DNA of 64,000 nt from NCBI RefSeq assembly GCF_022869785.1, contig NZ_CP094997.1, positions 2,728,001 through 2,792,000 of the forward strand. The letters run 5' to 3'. Each line of letters begins with the position of its first letter. The first letter of the stretch is position 1. This document shows, in pieces, positions 10,709 to 19,467 of the stretch. Source of the stretch: Dyadobacter chenwenxiniae (GTDB taxonomy: Bacteria > Bacteroidota > Bacteroidia > Cytophagales > Spirosomataceae). The translations under genes were made by a program, and so were the position numbers. The notes under the pieces were generated by a model. That model was not told where the DNA came from. It made no database searches and saw nothing but the letters and a program-made list of their open reading frames with translations.

Positions 10709-10744
10709 ACCCGCAAAAGTGTAAACCAAAACGGAACCACGTCA
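10709..10744 (-). repeat. IS3 right inverted repeat
   Basis: The reverse complement starts TGACGTGGTTC and includes TACACTTTTGC. It pairs imperfectly with 9429-9464. Confidence 0.6.
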
Positions 10745-10822
10745 ATACATGGTCAACCGAGATTTAAAGAATTTCTTTAATAGCAGGGTTATGCGATCAG
10801 GTTGAGCTGGATGTACTTTTGT

Positions 10823-11347
10823 TTATTTTGATAGCCTTAGACCAAAATCATAACGCTTGTCAACAATTCGTCTTAGAATACCAATTTGCCCGCAGTGATA
10901 CATAGTGTGTTTAATATTCCAGTCAATTGCTTCAAATTTTGTTGTTGCGATCGGATGGAGTGTAGGCGTGGGTTCCAATGGACTGTGGAGTTCTGAATCG
11001 GATAGCGCAGCAAGAACGTCCATCGACTTTTCTTGCACAATTTTCAGATCCTGCAATAATTTCAATGAGTCTGTTTTTCCTACGGAGAGTATCGGTGCTG
11101 ATACAGTAAACATGTCACTGTAGTCTTTGATTGGAAGTTTTTGCAGAATATCCATCTGATGCCCCTTAATTACCATAATGGAATGGAAGTAATGACTGAT
11201 GATCAAATGCCCAACCTGCCAATTGATACTGGATTCAACCGTATCCGGAATGATCTCCCATTTTTCGAGTGGAATCGTCTCAATAAGCTTATTTGTCCAG
11301 TCGTAGGCATTTGATGTCTGGCTGATCAAAATTTCTTTTTCTGTCAT
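10823..11347 (-). CDS. DinB-like protein
   Basis: 174 residues, the normal length for the DinB/YfiT helical-bundle fold. Possible metal-ligand histidines are in NWQVGHLIISHYFH (near residues 47-55) and KHTMYHCGQ (near 145-152). Members are metal-dependent enzymes, often thiol S-transferases, or orphan proteins induced by stress. It lies between the IS3 element and the broken IclR gene, with no evident operon partner. Confidence 0.75.
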   Translation of the reverse strand: MTEKEILISQTSNAYDWTNKLIETIPLEKWEIIPDTVESSINWQVGHLIISHYFHSIMVIKGHQMDILQKLPIKDYSDMFTVSAPILSVGKTDSLKLLQDLKIVQEKSMDVLAALSDSELHSPLEPTPTLHPIATTKFEAIDWNIKHTMYHCGQIGILRRIVDKRYDFGLRLSK

Positions 11348-11399
11348 CGGTATTAATATTTTTTTAGTAGAATTGACGATTTGGCATTATTGGATTAAA

Positions 11400-11720
11400 T
11401 TAAAAGATAGTACGGCCGCCGCCGCCGGAATGCCGACCCAGCGCAAAAACGTTACGGATTTTGTGTCGCAAAGTTTGCGAGGTACCGCTTCTGCTGAGCT
11501 CTGTAAACTTTTCTACTTCCAGTGCTGCGTTTTTCAAAGCTGCTTTGGCTGCACCCAGATTAGCTTTTGCCAGGTTCAGTTGCTGTACGTAGGAAGCGTC
11601 GACGATTTTAAATAAAGGCTGCCCGGCTCTTACCTGATCGCCTTCTCCAACAAATATTTTTTCAATATACCCATCGGCTTGCGAGCGGATATCCACATTA
11701 ACCCTACCCTCTATACGCGC
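11400..11720 (-). pseudogene. Membrane-fusion-protein (HlyD/AcrA-type) fragment
   Basis: The frame reads GRVNVDIRSQADGYIEKIFV, then EGDQVRAGQPLFKI and an Ala-rich coiled-coil stretch (LNLAKANLGAAKAALKNAAL). This is the biotinyl-lipoyl-like segment plus the start of the hairpin of an RND efflux adaptor. No start region exists: the frame is joined to the IclR C-terminus at about 11720. After ELSRSG the sequence changes to GC-rich, unrelated code. It represents only about a quarter of a normal adaptor. Confidence 0.7.
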
Positions 11721-12415
11721 CAGCCGCCCTGCCGGTCCCGATGTCCACACGCAGGCAATCACCTTATTGTTTTCATCAAAAATAGGCGCTGCAACACAAT
11801 GCACACCTTTTACAGTTTCGTTGATGTCCGCCGCATAACCGTCTTCCACAATTTTATCCAATTCTTTTTTCAGTGAAGACTTATCGGTGATTGTATATTC
11901 GTTGATTGGATCAAGGGCAATGATTTCTAATTTTGCTTCCTGTTCTTTTTTTGGTAAAAGGCCAATAGAACTTTTCCAGGAGCAGTGGAGTGCAGACTAA
12001 ACCTCATTCCCTGTTTTAAAATAAAAACGAAATCGATATTTCCCTGAAACTGATCGAGTAGGATTGCTTCTTTGTCCAGCAGCGTGCCGATCATCACCGA
12101 TTCGCCGATCTGGTCGCGGAGTTGTTTCATATTTTCCTTAGACTTTTCTATAATATCATAACTGCTGACAGCAGAAAGGCCCAAACCAAGCAATTTGCGT
12201 GAAAGATAATAGCGCGAACTACCCAGTTCTCTACCTAGATAATTTAACTCATGCAGCGTCGTGACGATCTTATAAATGGAGGACTTTGGATAGTTCAGCA
12301 GCATGACGATTTCCTGAAGCGTCAGGCCATTGAAATAATTCGCTAACAATTGCAATACTTCCATCGATTTTGTAATCATGGATTTATTGCCAGTTGAGTC
12401 GTCTTCAGTACTCAT
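11721..12415 (-). pseudogene. IclR-family transcriptional regulator, frameshifted
   Basis: The N-terminal winged helix (about residues 12-75; LTLQEIVMLLNYPKSSIYKI) and the first half of the IclR effector domain (HSTAPGKVLLAF) are intact to residue ~153. A one-base shift in an A-run near 11945 then moves the frame. The next frame continues KLEIIALDPINEYT and VAAPIFDENNKVIACVWTSG, the expected effector-domain continuation. The last ~30 residues are replaced by the efflux-adaptor fragment. Both a frameshift and a fusion are therefore present. Confidence 0.8.
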
Positions 12416-12759
12416 TTAAATCTTGATTATAATCTTTTTTATACATTAATCTAAATTCGGATTATGTATGATGCCTTTTATAATTTGTATGGCAACGCCA
12501 TCACTGGTAAGGCGATCGAAAATGGGTTAAATTCAAAGTTAGAACGGCGGCGGCCGTCGCCAAAAGTACCGCGGGTTCGGTGTAGCAAATCCGACCGGGC
12601 ATATATCGCGGCATTAAACATCTAAGCGCGATCTTTGAAGATTCCATCAAGATTACTTCCAGTAAAATAGTGGAATTATTGTCGAATAAGACATCACCCT
12701 ATTATACAAAGATCCCTGGAACTTGATTGTCTAATGAGCTCGTAGGCCTCCCACCTATA
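12416..12759. other. Gene-free stretch
   Basis: No intact gene is seen. A GC-rich motif near 12541-12565 resembles the one near 11411-11428 (see findings). The upstream region of the IclR gene is AT-rich and probably held its promoter. Confidence 0.4.
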
Positions 12760-13170
12760 CTACTCCCCATTTGTTACAACGTCGGCTATTAAGTGCCCAT
12801 CTTCAAAGGTTAGCTCAATGCTGGTCTTTTCATCAGGAATAGCACCTGTCTTGGCGGCTACAAATAATTGAACATTCTTCAACTAATGCTTGACGGCTCT
12901 GGCTTGCCAGTCACCTTCCTTAAACTTGCTGACAAAGAAATATCTAGATCTTCAAGTGCAAATGAAAAAGTCTGGGAGACCGTCAGCATGAAGAAGTGCG
13001 AAGTGGAACCCAGAGTATAGGTTGTTAGCGGCTTCAACTAGTGAGGGTACAGTTTCAGGTCACCAATAGTAATTTTATCGTAAAATTTGACTCGTCTACG
13101 GTGACTAAAAGGGAGTTTATGCCAATCGCGGAATTTACAGTTATACGACGGTATTTATGTACAATTTGTA
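12760..13170 (-). pseudogene. Decayed gene of unknown family
   Basis: On the minus strand one frame reads LVEAANNLYSGFHFALLHAD, a stop, SKFKEGDWQARAVKH, a second stop, and LKNVQLFVAAKTGAIPDEKT then SIELTFEDGHLIADVVTNGE before a terminal TAG at 12760-12762. The upstream part (YDKITIGDLKLY, INSLLVTVDES) lies in shifted frames. The coherent composition across stops argues for a former protein of roughly 130 residues. The family is not recognised. Confidence 0.4.
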
Positions 13171-13405
13171 TTAAACACAATTGCAAAACACCCGCTGTCC
13201 TGCAGACCTGAGCAAGCTGTTTCGGTCATCATATTCCAGTTAGTTTGCAAAATAAGCCTCGTCAGGTAAAATCTCTCTTAATCGGCATTTAGGGTGAGCT
13301 ATCTAAATGTACAAGGAACAACTGCATAGGTATTCCAATAGACATTCAAATAATTGATGATAATTAAGAAACTCTGAATGTCCATTGACGTTAGACAACT
13401 TGCAT

Positions 13406-14110
13406 TTAAGCCGCCTTCCTCAGCGGCTGCTCATACGGATCTAAAACCTGCGGTAAGTTGGTATCAATCTGATTGCTGTAAACTCCATCAATAACCCGAT
13501 ACGCCGAAAGCTTATCGTCTGGGTACTAAAAATAAGTCAAATCCATAACTTCATTTTCATTCAAGCCGGGAATCATCCATGACAGAGCAGCGTCTCCTTT
13601 CAAGATCAGTGGCCGTCGCTTACCATCATTATGTATCGCACCAACCAATGGACTCGCGTCCTGCGTAACAACGGCAAAAGTGTTCATTCCCTTCCAGGTC
13701 GAATAGATCGCGCCCATAGCGAAAAACTTCTTTTCTAATGGCTTGATATACCAGGATTCATAATTCTCTCTTGTCATTAGATCCGGATAGTGTGGCTCGA
13801 AGAATCCCGTACATAAGACCAGGCAGCGATTATGCTTTGCATACCTCCACATCTTGTCCCGATTAAACAAGTCATGATTGGTTGCGTTGAGCGTATTAAA
13901 CCTGAATGCTTTTCGTCAGTTACATTCGGTGGTATGAGTCTCCACCTGTATAAATCAAGTGATCTCGGTGTAGTCATTGCAGTCAAGAACGGCTTCTTAA
14001 AGCCATTGAAGTCGTATCTTTTCTTGAAATTGTTCGAGCTTGTCAACAGGAAGTTTGAATTCTGCCTTCAAAGTTTCAACATCACTCTCATTCGACACGT
14101 GATAGCACAT
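13406..14110 (-). pseudogene. SOS response-associated peptidase (SRAP/HMCES family), broken
   Basis: It begins MCYHVS, with the catalytic Cys2 that crosslinks to abasic sites in this family. The frame runs to KLEQFQEKIRLQW and shifts near 14000 to SLDLYRWRLIPPNV. It shifts again near 13885 to YAKHNRCLVLCTGFFEPHY, then WYIKPLEKKFFAMGAIYSTW and GAIHNDGKRRPLIL. An amber stop at 13526-13528 interrupts YF-YPDDKLSAYRVIDGVYSNQ, and the natural end is at 13406. At least three lesions. It sits head to head with the umuDC remnant. Confidence 0.8.
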
Positions 14111-14289
14111 AACCTCAATATTTAAGTCAAAAATGTTAGTTAGGTTCACCTTTAAATGGTAAAGAATATCAAAGATAATATAAAATGGAATAAATCCAAA
14201 ATGATGGAATATTTCCATTATAAATCTTGATTTCTTGCTTCCCCTGTGCAACCTTTGCAAAAAGTGAAAGGTGATGGAGGGGATTTTCA

Positions 14290-14680
14290 ATGTTCAATCA
14301 TTAAGCGTCTATAGACACATTGCCAGCACAAACTGGCTTACCGCTTTATTCCTGCAATTAGTGCTGGTTTTCCCTCCCCTGCGGCCGATTTCATCGACCT
14401 GGAAATTGATTTACAAAAAGAAATTGTAAAAAATCCTGCAAGCACATTTTACGGACGTGTAAAGGGCACAAGTTTGACTGATGTCCATATTGACGACGGC
14501 GATATTTTGGTAATCGACAAAAGCCTTCCGTGCAAAGACAATTGCATCGCCATTTGTTTTTTGAATGGCGACTTCCTGGTAAAACGCGTACGATATGATG
14601 AGGGCGGATGCTGGCTGGTAGCCGAAAACGATCATTACGCCCCGATTTGGGTTGCTGCTGATACGGAGTTTTTAGTTTGA
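14290..14680 (+). pseudogene. umuD: UmuD-like SOS mutagenesis peptidase, broken N-terminus
   Basis: The C-terminal S24 peptidase domain is well preserved: the self-cleavage site ISAGFPSPA, catalytic Ser in RVKGTSL, catalytic Lys in FLVKRV, and VHIDDGDILVIDKS. Upstream, the expected TLPAQTGLPLYS is in a different frame from ISAGFPSPA, and the only ATG in that frame (14290) is followed by a stop four codons later. The N-terminal arm is therefore lost. The internal ATG at 14474 would yield a product lacking the cleavage site. Confidence 0.7.
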
Positions 14681-14714
14681 GGAATCGTCACAAATATCAT
14701 TAAATTCTTTTGAT

Positions 14715-15974
14715 ATGTTCGCGCTGGTCGATTGTAATAACTTTTATGCAAGCTGCGAACGAATGTTCCGGCCAGAATTGAACGTTAAACCCGTGGTTGT
14801 TCTCAGTAACAATGACGGATGCGTAATTGCCAGATCCAATAAAGCAAAGGCGCTTGGAATTACGATGGGAGCTCCTGCATTCTTGTTTGAAAAGAAATTC
14901 AAGGAACAGCAAATTTATGTTTTTTCAAGCAACTATGCATTGTACGGAGATATGAGCAACCGGGTGATGAGCTTGCTAGGTCGATACACCCCAGCAATGG
15001 AAGTCTATAGTATTGACGAAGCTTTTCTCCGATTCGATGATCACAAGCACATGGATCTTCGAAAGATTGGAGAAGACATGAGAAAGACCGTTACACAAAG
15101 CACAGGAATTCCTATCAGTGTAGGAATGGCTCCCACAAAAGCGCTAGCGAAAATCGCTAACAAGATTGCAAAGAAATTCGCCGACAAAACCGGCGGTGTC
15201 CATATAATAGACACACAAGATAAACTACTGAAGGCCATCAGTTTTTTTCGCATTGGAGATGTCTAGGGAATTGGGCGGGCGCATGAGAAAAGGTTGAAAG
15301 CGCTTGGCGTCGAAACAGTGCTGGATTTCACATTGCTACCCGAGGAATGGGTAAAAAAAATGGGCATTGTAGGCCTAAGACTTCAACAAGAACTGGCTGG
15401 TCAAAAAACGCTGGATCTTGAACCACCGCAATTGAAGAAGAATATTGCTGTAACCCGCTCGTTTAATCAAAACTTTGCGGCATTCGAAGATGTGAAAGAA
15501 CGAGTCGTCACTTTTGCTTCGGTTTGCAGCGAGCGGCTTCGTGAGCAGGATAGTTGCTGTAATGTCCTGCAATTATTCGTTCATACAAACACGTTTCGGC
15601 CCGATCAACCGCAGTACAATAAGTCAATCACCATTGACTTACCTTTCCCTACCAATTCAGCCATTGAGCTAGCTCATTTTACGTTGGAAGCTCTTAAAAA
15701 AATATTCAAAGAAGGATATGGGTACAAAAAAGCAGGAGTAATTGTAATGGAAATAACTCCTGCAAACGCGAAGCAGCAGCAAATTTTCGAAAACACAGAT
15801 CCTCGTCACGGGCACTTGATGGCCGTCGTCGATAGGCTTAATAAATCTATGGGTCAAAACAAGGTGCTGCTAGCAAGCCAGGACTTGACTACTCGCTGGA
15901 AGATGAAGCAGGACAAATTATCTCCGCGATACAGCACCCGAATGCAAGAGATAATTACAATTCACGCTAAATAA
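14715..15974 (+). pseudogene. umuC: Y-family DNA polymerase V subunit UmuC, amber-interrupted
   Basis: Full-length frame of 419 codons with one internal TAG at 15264-15266, where family members have Trp (IGDV-W-GIGRAHEK). Before it are the polymerase motifs LVDCNNFYASCERMF and YSIDEAFL, the latter containing the catalytic Asp-Glu pair. After it are the helix-hairpin-helix and little-finger regions (TRSFNQNFAAFEDVKERV). Only the palm and part of the fingers would be made. It follows umuD in the same direction, as in the usual umuDC operon. Confidence 0.85.
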
Positions 15975-16017
15975 AGGCTCACACACTAACTCTCCCAGAA
16001 CCACTGTCAAGGCGAAC

Positions 16018-16045
16018 AAAAAAAGGCTAGGAATGGTCCTAGCCT
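16018..16045 (-). terminator. Rho-independent terminator
   Basis: A perfect 9-bp stem (AGGCTAGGA/TCCTAGCCT, loop ATGG) at 16024-16045 with seven A on the left, which is a U-run when read on the minus strand. It ends transcription from the small gene at 16086. The same hairpin may also serve umuC on the plus strand, without a U-run. Confidence 0.75.
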
Positions 16046-16085
16046 GACAACAGTTGCATACGATATTATTCAAGTTATGAAAAAG

Positions 16086-16217
16086 CTAATCGCCTTTTTT
16101 GTGCTTGTGCGGTTTCAAGGAAGGCGTATTCCCTGGGGATTCTTTATTGTCCCGTTGACGCTTGTCTGGCTCTTCCGTTGACTTGGCAACTTTTTTAGGT
16201 CCTGTCTTTATTCCCAT
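16086..16217 (-). CDS. Small Lys/Pro-rich basic protein
   Basis: 43 residues from an ATG at 16217 (MGIKTGPKK...KPHKHKKGD), rich in Lys and charged residues and probably disordered. The longer open frame starting at 16328 adds a less likely N-terminus. It is supported by the terminator just downstream. Function unknown. Confidence 0.45.
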   Translation of the reverse strand: MGIKTGPKKVAKSTEEPDKRQRDNKESPGNTPSLKPHKHKKGD

Positions 16218-16340
16218 TTTGAATCTAGCGTTTGTTACAAATAGATATTTGCTTAAAACAAAAAAGCTATGCCATCGAGTGCTATTGTTCATTTGGATTA
16301 CCATAATTGTGCAAACGGGCATAAGCATTGACTGCGTCTA

Positions 16341-17525
16341 TCATAAATCCTTTATTTGCTCAGTCAGTCTGATCATCATTTCAATCAGCAAGGATTTATC
16401 TCGTTCCTCAACCGAATAGCTTTTCACCCTAAGACTACTGTGGGAGATTTCTGCGCGATGTGGGGTGGAAAGATAAGGAGCCACCGATTGAAAAATCGCT
16501 GATAATGAACGGGACGATATGATATTCGAAAGGTCGGCAGCTTTAAAAAAGAGCGACAGCTGATCAACAGTAAGATTGCATAAGATCTTATCGGAAGTCT
16601 TTCTATCATATTTTTTGCCAGCTCTTTGTAGCTGCTCGACAGGCTCAGAAAAAGCAGTGCGGCTCCTTTTCGATTGGAAATCGATCTCCTGAATAAACCA
16701 GGCATTGACGGTCAAGCTCAGATCGTCAAATTGACAACTGAAAATCATATCCTTCATGACCGGAATTTGGTTGAATGTTTTCTGCAAAAAGGTAAGATTT
16801 TCCACCACTGATGTGGGATCGACAGAATCATTTATTTTATCTAAAAATTTGGACGTTAAATATTTCACAAACAGTGGCGAATTGTAATTTCGCTCTATCA
16901 TGATCAGCTCCAACCGGTCGAATGGTTCGGTTATTTCCAAAGGACTGTCAGCATAAGTAACTGCATTACTTACACTAACCCAATAGTCATACTTACGCAT
17001 TGTGATTTCACCGCCTCGATGATCAAAGAAAATATCACTGAACGCCCTAATCACAATCTCGGACAGTTCAGAATTGTGTTTCATAACGTCGCGGTTGCCT
17101 AACTTGCGTAAATCATGTGCCCGGGGATCAACGCAAACCATATCCAGAGAGATATTTTGATCAACAAAATTTCTATAACGATTAGCAATAAACGCAGACA
17201 CTTTGTGGAGACATGAGAAGACACTTTCTAGCGCCACACGAAAGTTGTTAGCCCTCGCAGGAATTTGCTTTAAGTTTTTATCGGCAATTTTCATTAGACT
17301 CACTGCCGCAGAAAGATGATGGTTGACAGAATTCCTAATCTGCCTGGTTTTTTCTTTTTTGAATACAAACTGTTTGAAAGATTGGATAAGCCTCTTCTCT
17401 TCCTTGGCAGCTTTGTTCACAATAACCATAGATTGATAATCATCCAAATTTTCTGGTTCTGATCTTTGCGGATCTAGCTCGTTAACCATCTGGTCTAGCC
17501 AGTCCAAGGCATACTCGTGTCCCAT
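16341..17525 (-). CDS. RteC-like hypothetical protein
   Basis: 394 residues, soluble and helical. Residues ~310-390 (CNLTVDQLSLFFKAADLSNI, then SLSAIFQSVAPYLST and SSLRVKSYSVEERDKSLLIE) resemble the C-terminal pattern of RteC-type proteins, which control excision in Bacteroidota conjugative elements. The N-terminal half is not recognised. If the match holds, it would be a regulator of the conjugative element whose mobilization genes lie to the right. It is transcribed alone, away from the LuxR gene. Confidence 0.5.
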   Translation of the reverse strand: MGHEYALDWLDQMVNELDPQRSEPENLDDYQSMVIVNKAAKEEKRLIQSFKQFVFKKEKTRQIRNSVNHHLSAAVSLMKIADKNLKQIPARANNFRVALESVFSCLHKVSAFIANRYRNFVDQNISLDMVCVDPRAHDLRKLGNRDVMKHNSELSEIVIRAFSDIFFDHRGGEITMRKYDYWVSVSNAVTYADSPLEITEPFDRLELIMIERNYNSPLFVKYLTSKFLDKINDSVDPTSVVENLTFLQKTFNQIPVMKDMIFSCQFDDLSLTVNAWFIQEIDFQSKRSRTAFSEPVEQLQRAGKKYDRKTSDKILCNLTVDQLSLFFKAADLSNIISSRSLSAIFQSVAPYLSTPHRAEISHSSLRVKSYSVEERDKSLLIEMMIRLTEQIKDL

Positions 17526-17695
17526 TTCATATAAGTTAAGTGAACATCACAATAGCACTGAATGTCTGGCACAAAACTCTCTGATTTAGGACACGAAGTA
17601 AATACGAGAAAACAACTATTTACATGCTTAAAACATACGCATAAAGACGCACGTCGTATACGCAAAAACACGTATTTCGGCTCTGGGTGCCTTTC

Positions 17696-18697
17696 TTAAC
17701 CACTTTCCCAGATATCCAACCGATTGAGCAGCTCAACCCGGTTTGACACGCCAAGCTTCTCAAAAACATTTTGAACATGCTTGCTCACAGTTCGCTCGGA
17801 AATAAAAAGCTGCTCGGCAATTACCTTGTAAGTCTTTCCAACTTTTATCAATCTTACGATTTCTTTCTCCCTGGCCGTTAGCCCAACCGTATTCAAATTG
17901 ATCTCAAAACGCTGAGAAGGAGAAATCCCGCTTGACTGAACTTGCTTGACCATTTGATCTATTAAATCTAATTTCGATAGGGAAGTTCGCCCATCCCCAC
18001 CGGTCAGTTCACTCAGACGATCGTATTCTTCCCGACTGTCCTGAATGGACCGTCTGATGAACAAGACGGTGATCACTATAAAGCCTATGTTTGTGAGTAG
18101 AGCCTCTGGCACCTGGTGGATTCGAAAGAAAGCAAAGAATGGAAGTGATGCCCAAGGTATGACTGCCATATACACTGCTGTCACCTCAAAGAACCTGCGA
18201 TCCTGAATGTCTTTTTTGTATTTCGCCTGAATTGACTGTTGAATCGTATACAAAAGGACAAGCGCATACCCGGCAGGGATGACCATTCCGTAGTTGATTG
18301 CTTTGTCTATATCCCCGTCAAAAATTAACTTCCCAGGGAAAATGACAGCAAAAGGCAAAAGGATAAATAGTGGAACACCGTATAGGGCGTGCCATCGTAA
18401 GCGCGTTAAATCAAACGCCTTGTAAAAGTAATAGGGGAAATAAGCACCCATCAAAAATCCCATCCCGTAAGCTATTGCATACTGAACAACCATTGGAGGG
18501 CTATCAAGATTTGGATCAGGAAAAAAGCCGCTGGCAGTATTTTTCATGATCAAAAACAGCAACAATCCTACATAGTAGAGCCTACGCCTGTCCTGTGGAT
18601 GAGAAAGATAAAAAAACACCTGATACACGAACATGATGAGTTCGAGTATGATGAACACAAGTGTTACAACATGCATGTCTGTACTCCCAATTCTCAT
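17696..18697 (-). CDS. LuxR-type regulator with membrane N-terminus
   Basis: 333 residues. About seven hydrophobic helices fill residues 8-215, followed by a linker and a C-terminal LuxR HTH (about 268-328; LTAREKEIVRLIKVGKTYKV then LFISERTVSKHVQNVFEKLG). It is a membrane-bound sensor-regulator of a kind common in Bacteroidota. It starts 2 bases after the stop of the GNAT gene, so the two form one operon. Confidence 0.85.
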   Translation of the reverse strand: MRIGSTDMHVVTLVFIILELIMFVYQVFFYLSHPQDRRRLYYVGLLLFLIMKNTASGFFPDPNLDSPPMVVQYAIAYGMGFLMGAYFPYYFYKAFDLTRLRWHALYGVPLFILLPFAVIFPGKLIFDGDIDKAINYGMVIPAGYALVLLYTIQQSIQAKYKKDIQDRRFFEVTAVYMAVIPWASLPFFAFFRIHQVPEALLTNIGFIVITVLFIRRSIQDSREEYDRLSELTGGDGRTSLSKLDLIDQMVKQVQSSGISPSQRFEINLNTVGLTAREKEIVRLIKVGKTYKVIAEQLFISERTVSKHVQNVFEKLGVSNRVELLNRLDIWESG

Positions 18698-18699
18698 CG

Positions 18700-19296
18700 C
18701 TATTGATCATTTCTAATGAGAAAAAGGGTATATCCGAAGTCAAGTTGATTATACACATTCAAGCCGAACTTCCTGTACCAGGGTATGTTTTTGAGCGTGG
18801 AAGTTTCAAGGTAAAGTGGCCTTTCCATCCTTTTTGCTTCCATGAGTAGTTCGGTCATCAACTTTCCACCAACACCATTGTTTTGGCTTTCTGTTGCGAC
18901 GCCAATGAACCACAAGTAATATATATTTGAAGAAGGATAGTTTTTCGATATCTCCTTTTCCCGATTAACCGCCTTGCTTATATTACCCAATCCAATTGCA
19001 CTTAGGATGAGTTTTACTTCTAACAATAGCGATTTTAAAGTTGTTTTTTTACGCTCGGGAAAGGATACCAAGGCGCAACCCTTCTTGTCTTCAGAGACAT
19101 ATACTTTTCCAAAAAGCTTACAGGTTTCGTAAGAGTAGTCCATCAACGCCCGAATCCTGGCGCTTTTCCGACGGTCGTTCGGAATAAGATAATTTACACT
19201 TTGATTGTCTTGAAATGACTCGGTGAGAATGTCTACGACAAGTTCCTTGTCTGCTAATGTTGCTTCTCTCATTGTAAGAAATTTGGTGAAAAACAT
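18700..19296 (-). CDS. GNAT-family N-acetyltransferase
   Basis: 198 residues. The acetyl-CoA binding motif A is visible as IGVATESQNNGVGGKLMTEL, and motif B as PLYLETSTLKNIPWYRKFGL. The N-terminal domain starts at the second Met (position 19272, MREATLADKE), which is the more likely true start. Substrate unknown. It is the first gene of an operon with the LuxR regulator, so that regulator may control or sense its product. Confidence 0.85.
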   Translation of the reverse strand: MFFTKFLTMREATLADKELVVDILTESFQDNQSVNYLIPNDRRKSARIRALMDYSYETCKLFGKVYVSEDKKGCALVSFPERKKTTLKSLLLEVKLILSAIGLGNISKAVNREKEISKNYPSSNIYYLWFIGVATESQNNGVGGKLMTELLMEAKRMERPLYLETSTLKNIPWYRKFGLNVYNQLDFGYTLFLIRNDQ

Positions 19297-19467
19297 CTTA
19301 TTTATAAGAGGAGGCTGGGGTTATCTATGAGATAAATAACGAACTCAGATTTGTAATTACTACAAATTTCTTCAAATTATTTCACGGAAAACAGTAAATA
19401 TCATATTAAATAACTCATTTTCAGTGCGGTTATAAGACCGCAAAAATTCTTCTATGTTTTGCATATA

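Larger units (their letters stand above)
9429..10744 (+). mobile_element. Degenerate IS3-family insertion sequence
   Basis: About 1.3 kb, bounded by imperfect inverted repeats beginning TGAGGTGGCTC on the left and TGACGTGGTTC on the right (reverse complement). Both repeats continue to a shared CACATTTTTGC/TACACTTTTGC block. Inside are orfA and orfB in the usual overlapping arrangement, both broken. Flanks read ATC on the left and ATA on the right, so there is no clean target duplication. Confidence 0.8.

Noticed and set aside
14474..14680. Short ORF as an independent gene
   Set aside because: It is only the C-terminal peptidase part of the broken umuD; sequence before its ATG still encodes the UmuD cleavage region.
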